Source of the DNA: Kalaharituber pfeilii
Lineage: Eukaryota; Ascomycota; Pezizomycetes; Pezizales; Pezizaceae
NCBI GenBank assembly: GCA_015179045.1
Contig: WHUZ01000175.1
Coordinates: 1 to 51,729, forward strand
Length of the DNA stretch: 51,729 nt
Reading direction: 5' to 3'
A model generated the notes under the pieces. That model had not been told where the DNA came from, did no database searches, and worked only from the letters and a program-made list of their open reading frames with translations. Numbering within the stretch: position 1 is the stretch's first letter; every line of letters starts with the position of its first letter. Positions 22,925-34,084 of the stretch are shown one piece after another. The position numbers were made by a program, and so were the translations under genes.

Positions 22925-24679
22925 GCAATGAAAAGGATAAAGTAGAAGATCTGGAAGGAGAAAGAGAAGTGCTGGAGGGAGTTTGTGGAAAAGTAAGGGT
23001 ATAAAGACCATGAAGGATGGTGAGAGTGGCGAAGGACCCTTTCAGAGGAAAGAAGAGAATAGGAAGGTTGAAGATAAGTAGAAGAGAGAGTTGGAGGGGG
23101 ATAGAGAGAAGGTAAGGACACTGGTGGAGAGAAATTTTATATGGAGGGAAGAGAGAGAGGTAGAGGTAGGGGAGAAGAAGGAGGAGAGGGAAGCAGAGAG
23201 AGAGAGAGATGAGAGAGAGAGGAAGAGAGTGGAAGAAGAAGTAAGGGCTATATTGCAAAGCACTAAAAACAATTCAGCACTGCGATCTAATAAAATTAGA
23301 TACCAATTAATCAAAGCTGCTCTAAAGACTCCCATAGGAGATGAGTTAGTAAGGGAGCTCGCCAAAAACTGGATCCTAAACAGCACCCCAGCAGAGTAGA
23401 GAGAGATAAAGGTTGTTATGATACCAAAGCTGGGAAAGAATATTAAAACAGCGAAAGTATAGAGGCCAATCAACCTGATTAATTGTATTAGAAAGATTAG
23501 TGAGAAAGTCATGACTAGCAGGCTGCAGAAAGCAGACTAACTCTTCCACAGGCTCTAGCTGAGAGCATGCAAGAGGAGAAATGTAATTCAGGTAATGGCA
23601 AGGGTGGTGACAAAGGTATAGAGGTGCCTGCACAAGGGGGAAAGAGTAGCATAAGTAATCGCGGATGTTAAAGGAGGCTTTAATATTGTAAGAAAGGAGG
23701 TAGTTCTGAAAAGAATTGAGGAGAGAGGAAGCAAGAGGATAAGAAAGAAGTGGAGGTAGCTAGAGGAGTTTATGAGAGGCAGGAAGTTCGGGGTGTAGTG
23801 GAATAGTGAGAAGAAAGGAAGGAGTAGATCGAACATGGAGGTTCCGCAAAAGTCACTACTATCACTAGTCATGTTTCTAATCTTCATAGCAACCACTGTT
23901 AAGAAGATAGAGAGAAGGCTGAGGAGAGTTGTAATAAGAGTGGAGGTAGAAGTTCCATCGTATGTCAATGACCTGGTAGCAACAATCCTGGACTGGTATA
24001 GGTACTGGAATATGGGGTGGCTTAGGTAGAAAGTAAAGGTAGCAATGGTAGAGGTAGCAGAAGAAGATTAGATTCCACTAGAGAAATCGAAGTGAAAGAT
24101 AATAACTTTCAGAGTGGGGAAGAGGTGGAAGAAGGAAAGGGAGATGCTGAAGTGGCTGAGAGTTATTTTCAATGAGAGGCTGACCTTCAGTACATAATAG
24201 CCAAGTAGGCTAAGTAGGATAAGGAGGCTAGTGGGGGCACTCTTAGTACTAGGAAATTAGGACTGGAGGATATTATTATAGAGCTCACGGCAGGCATACA
24301 CAGGGATGGTGAGGGCTGTGGTTATGTGAGGGAGTGAGATTGGGTGGAGAGGCTAGAAAGAGTAGAAGAAGGAGATAGAGTAATTATAGCTGCAAGTTTT
24401 CAAGAGAGCAGCTGAAGGGAGTAGAGATGCCAGGGTAGAAAGGGTGAATACGGTTTACAGAGTGGAAGATATGGAGACAGTTCTGAATGGCATGCAAGCG
24501 AGAGTGATCATCCAGGAGGTACAGGCACTATTAGAGCTGGTGGAGCTTTGCACGGACAACTTCAGAGAGGGTGAGGAGAGAGAGTAGGAGGCAAGAAACT
24601 GCAGAGACTGGGGGGTGCAGTAGGTACTGGTAGAGAAGGATGGGTATGAAATGGTATTGGACTACTGGCAGGGCCAGTG
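22925..24679 (+). pseudogene. LINE reverse transcriptase region
   Basis: After a basic linker (KIWKEKEKCWREFVEK) and a frameshift near 23015, the frame reads MVRVAKDPF and LVERNFIWREE. RT motifs follow: AILQSTKNNSALRSNKIRYQ, LVRELAKNWILNSTPAE, VVMIPKLGKNIKTAKV*RPI, VADVKGGF-like text, VPQKSLLSLVMFLIF and the active box YVND (23961-23972; family usually YADD/YVDD, so D-to-N). The thumb and linker region continues to about 24670, with ITFRVGKRWKKE and MLKWLRVIFNERLTFS. Many stops are TAG for TGG/CAG. This would be the polymerase of a copy-and-paste element. Confidence 0.8.
24675..24679. other. Target site duplication of D, left copy (CAGTG)
   Basis: Pairs with CAGTA at 31816-31820, one transition apart. 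Joining the two LINE halves at one copy restores continuous LINE text. Confidence 0.65.
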
Positions 24680-25296
24680 TGTTACTGGCAGGTGCTTCAA
24701 CATTGCTAAGCGGTAGTGGTCTGGTACTTGTGGTATGGCTAAAGGTAAGCAATGAAAAAGAGTGGGTGAAAGATACATAATAAACGTAGAGTTTGAGTAA
24801 AACTTAGGATACCACTAGTGTCTTAATTCTTTATAACTAACGGCGGGCAGCTAAGGCTTATATAGTAAGTGCCCATCATATATGACTCGTTAATAATTAA
24901 TAATATAACTATAACGTGATAACACTATCTCGTAAAATAGATAAGTAAATATAGAAACAGTAACGTAATAGAAACATATGATAATGCAGATCCCCTTTCC
25001 AAAACCAATAAGCAAGTAAAGTATTATCTATGTTGCAACCGTACATTATTAGTAAAGGTATTGTAAGCGGCACCAGTTGCAACATAAGTAATATAACTAG
25101 CACCGTAAGCAATGTGCATGTATTAGTGTAGTGTGCATACAAGAACTGACATATACATCTGTGAGGTAACCACTAAACAATCAAAGTATACCACGGCTCA
25201 TCTAGTATTGATCAGATACATCTTAGCAAGTCTTATAATGGTACGGTAGTGGTACCTTCCCAATATTCGGTAGGTTTTTTACCTTTAGCTATAACA
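24680..25296 (-). repeat. 3' LTR of element D (617 bp)
   Basis: On the minus strand it starts TGTTATAGC and ends CCAGTAACA. It carries an extra 21-bp unit relative to the LTRs of A, B and E. The polypurine tract AAGATGGGAGGTAA precedes it (25297-25310). Confidence 0.9.
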
Positions 25297-25310
25297 TTAC
25301 CTCCCATCTT
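25297..25310 (-). other. Polypurine tract of D
   Basis: AAGATGGGAGGTAA on the minus strand, immediately before the 3' LTR. Confidence 0.7.
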
Positions 25311-25832
25311 AGAGGTTTTTCATCCCAAAGGCCTACTAAGTCGACTTAAGAGTATCGTTGACCCTTTGGTAGGTTAGTGAAGTTATCTTTTATAGCTAAG
25401 CAATTTGGCATACCATAATGCATAGTACTTGTTCATTAATAACTTTTGTATTAATGGCTGATGGTAAGACTAGTGTGTCCTGCACAACAGTATTAGGTAT
25501 GTTAAGTACTAGTTCACATAGTACTTATATGAAATTCAAAGCCTTTAGACATTCGGGTCTCTAAGCTTGTGTGGGTTATTCTCATAGAACTCTCTGAGTA
25601 GTTCTATACTATGTTGAAGGTTTGCAAGAGGTTCCGATATGTCATCATCTTCATTATACCTTTGCCAATGGATTCAGTATTTGACCTGACCTCGGATCCT
25701 CCTACTATAGACAACATAGTCAATATCATAGTAGAATTCTTCTTTATCATCATCGAGGTCCATTTGGTCCTCGGTTTAGACTCGGTATGGCTTTAGAAGG
25801 CTGGTGTGGATGACTTTGTGTAGGAGAATGCC

Positions 25833-26276
25833 TTAGGGTAAGTCAAGCTCATACACATGCCGTCTAACAACTCTCTTGACCTCATAAGAACCAATATACT
25901 TATTGCTAAGTACCCTATGATTGCCGGCGACAACCCGAAGGTTACGTCGGTTAATAAGGACTTGATTTCCTACTCGAAATTGATGAGATTTCTTAATATG
26001 AAGTTGAGATCTCTGGTTGTTTATTTTCTTGACAGTGTTGTAGATGTCATTATGAATGGTAGTTATCCGATCGAGCCAGTCTTCTGCTGCTAGTGATGTG
26101 AAGGTATAGTCATCTAAAACATGAATTGTCTTTAAGTGAAATCCATATAGACTTTTGAAGAGTATATAACTGTAGGTTGATGTGTGTAATAAGTTGTATA
26201 TGAACTCAGCTAGGGGTAGCCAAGTAGTCCAACGGTTTTGACAATTGTGACAGAACATACAAAGGTACTGCTTCAA
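25833..26276 (-). other. Longest open piece of D pol: integrase C terminus
   Basis: 147 codons without stop cover NRWTTWLPLAEFIYN, the conserved DWLDRITTIHNDIYN stretch, QFRVGNQVLINRRNLRV and the GPY/F-like KYIGSYEVKRVV. It is the remnant of the pol frame, not a separate gene. Confidence 0.8.
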
Positions 26277-28858
26277 TATTTGGATGGCTCTTTCGGACAG
26301 TCCATCGGTTTGGAGATAGTATGCAGTAGAAAGTCGGAGCTTAATGTCAAGCTTGTTATTAATCTCTTTCTAGCATGCTAAGGAAAATTGAGGTTCTCAG
26401 TCAGAGGTGATTGCCAGAGGTAGGCCATAGTATCGCCATATCTCGTTGATATAAATGAATGTGATATTAGTAGCTGTCCAAGTCATCTTAGCCAGTATCT
26501 ATCATTAAACTTTAGTAAACTGGTTAGTGATGACGAAGATAGCATTATAGCCTTCTGATTCTGGTAACTCTTCGACAAAGTCTATGGCGATTTCCTCAAA
26601 GGATTTAATACCTATGGGCATTGAGATAAGTTGTGTCCGTTGTAGGTATCTGTCTGCTTTAGCCTTTTGACAGGAGGCACAACTTACAACGTAGTACCAA
26701 ATATCCTCCTGCCATCTATGCCAGTAGAAGTTTCTTGAAATAATTTCATGAGTATGGTATACTCTCCAGTGACTAGCAACATCAGAGTCATAGTATTACT
26801 TCATAACTTCGAGTCAGTATTATTCCAGTACTACCAACAACCTGTCTTCTCTTCTCTCTCAGTTGTCAACATTAATACCATGAAAGTCATAGTCTCATTT
26901 GACAGATTCTGTATTGATTAGGAGTTGCCTGTCTTTAAGAAGTTGTACCTCGAGTCCAGCAGGTTCATCACCAGACCTTCTGGTTAATGCATCAGCCTTC
27001 CCATTATCTACTCCTTTGCAATAGTAGATAAGGAAGTCAAACTCACATAATTTGATATACCAGTTTGCTTGTCAGGACTTGAGCCTTTGCTTAGATGCAA
27101 AGTAAATGAGTCTATGATGGTCGATGTATATGTTGATGTGGATACCTTGTAGCCAGGTACACCATTTGCGAAAACAGTCAACTATGGCAAGGAGTTCCTT
27201 GTCATGAATGGGATAGTTGTATTCCACAGGGTTAAGAGCCCTGGAATGGAAGTTAATGGAGGGAAGAGTTTTGATGTAGTTGGTAGTGTGGTATTAGGAA
27301 AGTATGCCTATAAGAGCTTGGTTGCTAATATTAGTCTCCATAATGGTTGGTAGGATATGGTCGTACTACTAGAGTATTAGTGCAGATATGAAGGCATCCT
27401 TTAATCCATTAAAGGAGTGTTGTTGTACCTCCGTCCAGGTGAAAGGTATATTTCTGGTCAGTTGGGTCAGCGGTCGGGTTTTGGAACTATAATTTTGGAT
27501 GAATCGGCAATAGTAATTCGCGAAACCCAAGAACTTTGGAATCTCCTTCTTCTTTGTTGGTATGGGCCAGTCGGTGATAGCACTAAGTTTCTTCGGGTCC
27601 ATTTTGATTTTGGACCCATTGATAAGGTGGCCAAGGAACATAGTTTCTTTGATATAGAATTCCGACTTCATGAGATTGATAGCAAGTCCATGTTTGGTAA
27701 ACTTAGTCAGGACTTGTTCCACTATCTTTGGGTATTCCCATTCAGTCCTTCTCCCATAAATTAGTATATCATCAATATATCAGACTACTCCATTGATGTC
27801 CTTTAGTATCGCAGCTATTATTTCTTGGAATGAGGCAGTGGCATTGATCAATCCGAAGGGCATCATAGTATATTCGAATAAGCCTTTCTTAGTTTTGAAG
27901 GCAGTTTTCTATTCGTCGCCAGACTTAATTCGAATAAGGTAGTAGTCGTTTTTGAGGTCCAATTTAGTGAACCATTTGGCTTCTTAGGTCTTTTCAAGAA
28001 GGTCGGTCATTAGTGGTAGGAGGTATCGGTTTGGGATTGTAAGTTTATTAAGCTGCTAGTAGTCTACACATAACTGTAATAATCTATCCTTTTTCTGAAC
28101 AAAAAGTATTGGTATGACAACCGCTGATCGGGACCATCTAATCTTCCCAGTAGGGAGGTGCTCTTCCAAGTATCTCTTCAGAGCTTTATCTTCCTCTCAT
28201 GTTGTCTTATATATCGGGCCATTAGGTACTTTAGTATTAGGGTCTTTAAGTGGGATTTCATGGTTCTAAGGTCTATGAGGGGGTAATCAGTGAGCCTGTT
28301 CTTCGGAAAAGACTTCAGCATAATGGGAGTCCCATTTGCATACATCAATCATTAGCAGTATATCTTATTCCTCCCGAGCTTCCTTATTTATATCTAAAAT
28401 AGAAACAGAAGGGAGATTAATAAGAGTATAAGGAATAGTTAAATAAGAAACATTGTGAACTAAATACTGATTAGGACAATCCACCAAAAAACCTTTTTCC
28501 GACAACCAAGACAATCCCAACAAAAGTTCCCTATCCCCCATATCCAAACATTCTGTATCCAAATCAAAAGTTCTGTCCATTTTATTACTACAGGAATCTA
28601 AAGTATTAAGAAAAGAAAAAGAAGTACTTACAACCATAGTTCCTCCTTTTAATAAAGATCTGTCATCCTGCCTAACCCCAATAGGTCTTTCCCTTTTCTT
28701 CCAACTTAGTCTCTTTCCTAAATCTAGTGATATACAAGAAGCAGATGCCCTAATGTCGATAATTGCTCTGACTTTGAGGTTGAGGTTTTTGAATTCAATA
28801 TCAGTAGCGAGGAGGGTATGGTGTTTAGGAGCTTTGGTGAAGGTGCTGTCAGGGCTCC

Positions 28859-31171
28859 CTACTCGTTTTTCAACTTGAGTTTCTCCTTAATGTCCTCACT
28901 ATCGGAGTCCAGCTCAGTAATACAGAAGGCACCTCGGTCGGTTCATCTTTGTTTGTTTTACAGGGCTCTCTCTATCTGATTTTCGAGAGTCTTGGCAGTC
29001 CCTACATCTTACTTTCACTTATTGTTGCCCTTGAGTTCCGTGTATATCTACCCTAGCCAACAGTCGTTCTCTTCATGACCTTTCTATCCATATTTCCCAT
29101 ATTCTCTCCAAGCTCTACAGTCTTATTTGACCTGAAGTGATATACTGTCATGGTTTCTTGGGTTCTAGAGTGTATGGCATACCATGGGGGCAGAGGATGA
29201 ATAGGAGGTTGAGGTATTAGTATTCTTTTGTGAAGGGCCAGAGTGGGTTGAGGCTGATGGGGTGGTTGTGTACCCGGTGATCGAAATAGTAAGTAGCTTG
29301 AACTCCTTCTAGTTCACCATCACTCAAGAGTGTCCTGCTATTAGGTTCTGAACTTGAACCTTGAGATTTGGCATTATGATAGTGATGAGGGCTTGGTCCA
29401 GTACTTTGGCAAGCCGGTTGAGCCTATCAATTTCTGTGGAGAAATCAATAATAGTTCAGGTATGCTTTACCTTTTGGAGTTTTTGTACAGCTTCGGTGGT
29501 TTTCTGAGGATTTGAGTATGCGGCCCGAATGAGCTCTTCAGCTTTTGTCTACGTCACTATGGTATCCTTGATATCTTGCCACTAGTCTGATGCTTTTTCC
29601 TCCATACATTAGGTAAGCAGGTCGAGTCTAAGTTAGTTGCTGTCAGCTTCAGTCATTTAGAAGTATGATTAGAGCCGGTAGAAAAAATCATTCACTTTAT
29701 CCCATTATGCATTGAAGGTTGAGATATTAACCCAGAAAGGAACTTTCGAGTCTTGCCGAGGTAGAGAAGGATCTCTCAGCGGAGGAGGTCATTATCGACC
29801 AAAGAGAGGTCTACTACTACCACCACTATAAAGATCTGGAGGAGGTGGTGAGTCACCACCAGGAGGGGCTGAAGGACCCAGAAGCGTGTTTCCAGAGGGT
29901 CTGGCTAGATCCGGCTGCTTTGCCTGAGCCAGTTTCATGAGAGCCCCAAGTGTGGTCGACATTTTGTTGAATTTGGCAATGAGGGAGTTAATTCAGCTAG
30001 TGAATTCTATCACGAGGTTCTTCCTTTATTGCTGAAGAGCCTCTGTCAACTTTACATCTAAAGTAGCCCATTGTTAATTTAGGCAGTCATTGAAGTCATT
30101 ATACTGCTATTGCATGTGACTCAGGAGTTCATCCTTCAGGGCTTCTAGGTTATATATGGTAGAGTCTTGGTCGTCCTTCCTTTGCTGATAGTACTGGATC
30201 TAGAAGTTCGCCATATTGGTGAGTGCCTTTTGAGCTTTACTGGAGGTCTGTTCTATGACTTTCTTTAATTTCTGAGCCGTCTCGTTTGCTATCTTTCGGA
30301 AGGCTGCCATTTCTGGTCTTGCTTTATAGGCTTTAGCTACCTTCTTTGATGCTGCGGGGGCTGATATAGGGGTCCAGTGTATTGGCTTCTTTGCCTTTGA
30401 GGAGGATACAGACAAAGATTCCTACATAGATCCAAACACCCTCAACAGCAATGCTCTTGGTTTTGATGATTGTACTCCTGAAATCTCAGAGAAGGTAGGG
30501 GCTTATTGTAACAGCAAGTACAACATTGACTGACTCTGCTGTTGCCAAAGGTATTGTTGTTGGGCATAGTGCATCGGGATATATTCCGGTGTGAGGAGTA
30601 ATCGTTAGAATTGTATATACAGTGTTCCTTATTGGGGTATCTCTACTAGTTTAATCATCTTGAGTATTGTGAGTCCAGGTAATATTCTGAGTGTATAGGT
30701 AACCGAAGGAGTCTTCATAAATTCATACTCGGGATTGGCTTCAATGGATCCGTAGATGGAGTCTTTGTATTCTTCTAGATCCTTGAAAGGTTGGTTACTG
30801 AGTAGGGAGGTAACCTCTATGCAGTCGTCTCAGGCGGCTTCCGACGCTATCATTCATACAAGTCTGGCTCTTTGTACAGGAGAGAGATACGAGCAGACGA
30901 TATCTAGTTCTCACTGAGTAGTATTTAGCTATATTGCTAGCCAGCAGATGTGATAATCATTAACTAGTCGAAGCCGGTGGCCCTTATCGATCTCTTACTA
31001 TAAAAATTTAATCTTAGTATGAAGTTGTTCTTGCTACAATTGCTATGATGTAAGCTCATCGTAGTAGAAGCTAACCTGCTCTCATAGTTCTTACATGTGA
31101 GTTAGTAGATTATAGTCGTTAGTTATTATCAGGCATACAATTAGTATGATCAAGAGCAGGACGTGGAGCAT
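28859..31171 (-). pseudogene. Element D gag
   Basis: From ATG (31171) to TAG (28859) it spans 2313 nt, exactly 771 codons with no net indel but many stops. N-terminal hydrophobic leader MLHVLLLIILIVCLIITN, coiled-coil-like M*EL*EQVSFYYDEL, then EVTSLLSNQPFKDLEEYKDS. A 71-codon open piece follows (30200-30415, AKAYKARPEMAAFRKIANET), then KLAQAKQPDLARPS, the capsid-like core (VNDFFYRL, LRLDLLT, ASD*W) and a zinc knuckle with Cys-to-Tyr changes near 29090-29130 (EYGKYG*KGHEENDC). Best template for reconstructing the gag layout of this family. Confidence 0.85.
28865..28871 (-). promoter_or_regulatory. Gag-pol frameshift site in D (GAAAAAC)
   Basis: In gag frame it reads TTG AAA AAC GAG TAG. Compared with G GGA AAC in F, two G-to-A changes explain it. 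Pol continues in the -1 frame. Confidence 0.55.
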
Positions 31172-31189
31172 GGGGGTAAATAGAAGTTG

Positions 31190-31197
31190 AGTAGTGT
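31190..31197 (-). other. Candidate self-priming primer-binding site of D (ACACTACT)
   Basis: Two bases inside the 5' LTR end. Its complement AGTAGTGT matches the 3' LTR palindrome arm of A (AGTAGTGT). The 5' LTR of D itself now reads AGTGGTAT (31329-31336), two transitions away. Confidence 0.45.
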
Positions 31198-31199
31198 AA

Positions 31200-31815
31200 T
31201 GTTACTGCCAGGTGCTTCAATATTACTAAGCAGTAGCAGTCCGGTACTTATGATACGGCTAAAAGTGAGTAATGAAAAAGAGCTGGTAAAAGGTACATGA
31301 TAAACATAGAGTTTGTGTAAAACTTAGGATACCACTAGTGTCTTAATTCTTTATAACTAATGGCCAGCAGCTGGGGCTTATATAGTAAGTGCCTGTCATA
31401 CATAACTTGTCAATAATTAATAACATGACTATAACATGATAATACCATCTTGTAAAATAGATAAGTAAATATAGAAATAGTAATATAATAGAAATATATA
31501 ATAATACAGATCCCCTTTCCAAAACCAATAAGTAAGTGAAGCATTATCTATATTACAATTGTGCATTATTAGTAAAGGTATTGTAAGCAGCACCAGTTAC
31601 CATGTAAGCAATGTAACCAGTACCATAAGCAATGTCTATGTATTAGTACAGTGTATGTATAAGAACCGACACATATATCTATGAAGTAACTACCGAACAA
31701 CTGAAGTATATAGTAGCTTGCCTAGTATTGATTAGATACATCTTAGCAAGTCTTATAATAGTACGGTAGTAGTACCTTCTTAATATTCAGTAGGTCTTTA
31801 CCTTTAACCATAACC
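31200..31815 (-). repeat. 5' LTR of element D (616 bp)
   Basis: On the minus strand it starts GGTTATGG (T-to-G in the first base) and ends CCAGTAACA. The TATA box region and the ACTAGTGGTATCC site (31326-31338) are retained. Confidence 0.88.
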
Positions 31816-31820
31816 CAGTA
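31816..31820. other. Target site duplication of D, right copy (CAGTA)
   Basis: See 24675-24679. The adjacent LTR base is C where A is expected, a transversion in the terminal dinucleotide. Confidence 0.6.
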
Positions 31821-32892
31821 GGCATATTTCGAACAAGAGGGGAAGGAGATGTCATGGGGAGTAGGATATAAGGTGGTAGAGGTGAGGACTATAAAATGGC
31901 TGGGGAGGAAAAAGAGAGGCTGAGAGGAATGGGAGACCTCGATTGAGGAGGCTGGAAGGAAGAGAGCTATCTTCTTTTCAAATGGCAGTAAAATTAAGGA
32001 TAGCAAGTTGAGAGCAGGTGTGTGGGGGAGGTCAGCAGCAGTAGTGGAGGTAGTGGGAAGAACAGTAATGGTTTTTGACAGAGAGATAAGGGGAGTACGA
32101 AGAGTACTGGAAAGTGCACTGGAGGAGGTCCCAGTCCTGATCTATCTGAATTTGGAAGCCACTATCATAACAATTCAGAAGGTGGGCAGAGAAAGAAAGG
32201 GAAAGATAGAGGATGTAAGAAGAGTGGTAAATACAGTAGCGAGAAGAAAGAGAAAGGGAGAGAATATAAAACTGTTGTAGGTAAAAGCTCACATTAGAAT
32301 CGTAGGCAATGAGAAAGTAGATGAGTGAGCAAAGAAGAGGACAGTGATACAGGAGAAGGAGGTGGCTACTAGAAGTATGGTACGCCAGAGGGTAAAGGCA
32401 TAGAGGAAGAAGAAGAGAAAAGTGGAGGCCTGTGGAGGAGAAAAGGTCATGAAGTAAAGTAGAGTAGTAATATCAAACTTTACTGCATTGCAACAGGGCT
32501 AAGGAAGGTATGCTGAGTAGTTAAAGAAGCTAGGGATAGCAGAATTAGATAGGTGTAGGTATAAGGAGGTATAAATGGGAGAGTATCTCACTTTCCAATA
32601 CAGAAGTCAGGACAACCACTTAGAAGATTTTGAGAGGTAGAGTAATATAGGGAAGGATTGGAAAAGCAAGACAGAGAATGGGGAGGAGTATAATGTTTTA
32701 GAGAATTTCTTTGCTACAGTTAAGTTTTAGAAGGTAGGAGAATGTAGAGTCAAGTTCTAGAAGCTAGGAGAGTGAGAGCAATAGCTTATGGGAGTTATGT
32801 ATGTTGAGAGTTAGTTTAGCCTGTCTCTAAGCTATGAGAGCTTACCTCAAATCTCTGCTATGGCCAAGTGCTATAAGTGGGATTATATAATT
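31821..32892 (+). pseudogene. LINE RNase H domain and 3' region
   Basis: The frame reads IFFSNGSKIKDSKLRAG (31970 on), where the first catalytic Asp of RNase H (DGS) is Asn. Then come VVEVVGRTVMVFDREIRGVRRVLESA, VLIYLNLEATI (a second Asp lost) and VKAHIRIVGNEKVDE*AKK. An open piece of 90 codons spans 32008-32280. Beyond it, a decayed C-terminal region with VISNFTALQQG and ENFFATV runs to about 32740. The 3' UTR then leads to poly(A). RNase H would remove the RNA strand after copying. Confidence 0.8.
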
Positions 32893-32912
32893 AAAAAAAA
32901 AAAAAAAAAAAA
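32893..32912 (+). other. LINE poly(A) tail (20 A)
   Basis: An uninterrupted run of 20 A closes the LINE. I found no convincing target duplication on the two sides. Confidence 0.8.
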
Positions 32913-32976
32913 TTGTGCTTCCAAAGTATACTTATGCTGTGAAAGTGTATTACTATTATATCTCATCATACCAAGA

Positions 32977-33014
32977 AACCATGAAACAACTGTAGCTCTA
33001 TGGTTTCTTAGTAT
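32977..33014. repeat. Short inverted repeat (AAGAAACCAT / ATGGTTTCTT)
   Basis: Arms of 10 bp or slightly more (ACCAAGAAACCAT and ATGGTTTCTTAGT) are separated by about 17 bp, just past the LINE tail. It could be a hairpin or MITE core; no terminal repeats of a larger element are clear. Confidence 0.4.
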
Positions 33015-33461
33015 AGGTGCTATAAAAAAGTTTATAATAGTGAGAATATAGTAATATAGTCTTCTACAATTTGCAATATGAGGCAACTCACCTGTTGTGT
33101 CAGATGCTATACTCAATAACTATTCACTTAATGCTATTATATCTTTTAGAATACTATATGATGCCTGATTCATCCTCTAAACTAATTATATTTCATCTGC
33201 CTGATATATGTCCTACTAGTTGATACTATCAGATTCTTTAAAATACTATATGATACATGATTTATTGTCTGAACTAATTACATTTCATCTACCTAATATA
33301 TGTCCTACTAAGTAGCCAAATCTATCTGATTATTTATATGCTACTGTGAGTCCACCTCTATTAGGATTAGATGAGCTATTTCAGAGATACTACGAATAGG
33401 TATTACCTGCTTATTCACTAGTGTTGACACATAGACTTTAGATATACCTTCAGAATCTTCA
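33015..33461. other. Spacer with a 92-bp tandem duplication, no gene
   Basis: Two copies of about 92 bp start near 33145 and 33237 (sharing AATACTATATGAT, then AACTAATTA.ATTTCATCT and ATATATGTCCTACTA). No open frame or LTR ends are seen. This is the target DNA between the LINE and element E. Confidence 0.5.
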
Positions 33462-34056
33462 TATTACAGCTAAAAGTAAAGACTTATTAAATATCAGGAA
33501 AGTACCATCTCTATACTATTATAAGACTTGCTAAAATATATCTGATTAATACTAGGTAAGCCGCGGTACACTTTGGTTGTTCAGTAGTTACCTCATAGAC
33601 GTATATGTCAGTTCTTGTATATACACTGTACTAATACATGTATATTGCTTATGAAGCAATTAGCATTGCTTGCAATACCTTTACTAATAATATATGGTTA
33701 CAACATAGATAATACTTTACTTACTTATTGGTTTTAAAAAGGGGATCTATGTTATTATATATTTCTATTATATTAGTATTTCTATATTTACTTGTCTATT
33801 TTACGAGATGGTATTATTATGTTATAGTCATGTTATTAATTATTGAGGAGTTATATATGATGGGCACTTAGTATATAAGCCCTAATTGCCTGCCATTAAT
33901 TATAAAGAATTAAGACACTAGTGGTATCCTAGGTTTTACTCAGACTCTACATTCATTATATACCTTTCACCCGCTCTTCTTTATTGCTTACCTTTAGCTA
34001 TACTATACATACTGGACTACTACTACTTAGCAATGTTAAAGCACCTGGCAGTAATA
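33462..34056 (+). repeat. 5' LTR of element E (595 bp)
   Basis: Starts TATTACAGC and ends GCAGTAATA: both canonical ends (TG, CA) have become TA. The TATA region and AGTGGTAT (33920-33927) are present. Candidate primer site ACATTGCT follows at 34059-34066. Confidence 0.88.
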
Positions 34057-34084
34057 TTACATTGCTGTACTTCTATTTATCTCT

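Larger units (their letters stand above)
25545..28871 (-). pseudogene. Element D pol
   Basis: Read in the -1 frame from the heptamer at 28871 to TAA at 25545 it is 3327 nt, exactly 1109 codons. Order: retropepsin-like block with IIDIRASASCISLDLG (28690-28790) and a 90-codon open piece (28365-28637), RT (28330-27500; FLGFANYYCRFIQNYSSKTR near 27560), RNase H (~27340-27000), HHCC (~26850-26670), DDE integrase (~26600-26250), a 147-codon open piece (25833-26276) covering the integrase C terminus with GPY/F variant KYIGSYEVKRV, and chromodomain (25760-25545). Stops are few in the last third. Confidence 0.9.
24680..31815 (-). mobile_element. Element D: structurally complete family-1 chromovirus inside the LINE
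   Basis: LTRs at 31200-31815 (5') and 24680-25296 (3') flank 5.9 kb holding gag and pol without net frame loss in either. It inserted into the LINE, so it is younger than the LINE. LTRs of 616/617 bp are of the longer subtype shared with F and H. Stops make it inactive. Confidence 0.92.
22915..32912 (+). mobile_element. 5'-truncated LINE (Tad-like, with RNase H), split by element D
   Basis: LINE text runs 22915-24679 and continues at 31821-32912. It ends in a 20-base poly(A) tract (32893-32912), the mark of target-primed reverse transcription. RT and RNase H are present; no apurinic endonuclease domain or ORF1 is seen, so the 5' end is lost. Element D and its duplicated CAGTR lie between the RT-thumb region and RNase H. 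Both halves show strong G-to-A decay on the coding strand. Assignment to the Tad group rests on the RT plus RNase H architecture in a fungus. Confidence 0.82.

Noticed and set aside
22831..23633. Leu/Ser/Phe-rich minus-strand frames, the longest 156 codons
   Set aside because: They are antisense to the purine-rich LINE coding strand, which forces hydrophobic low-complexity peptides. They are not membrane proteins.
32860..33051. Short CYKW..Lys-rich protein spanning the poly(A)
   Set aside because: The lysine run is the LINE poly(A) tail; the frame joins LINE 3' UTR to flanking DNA.
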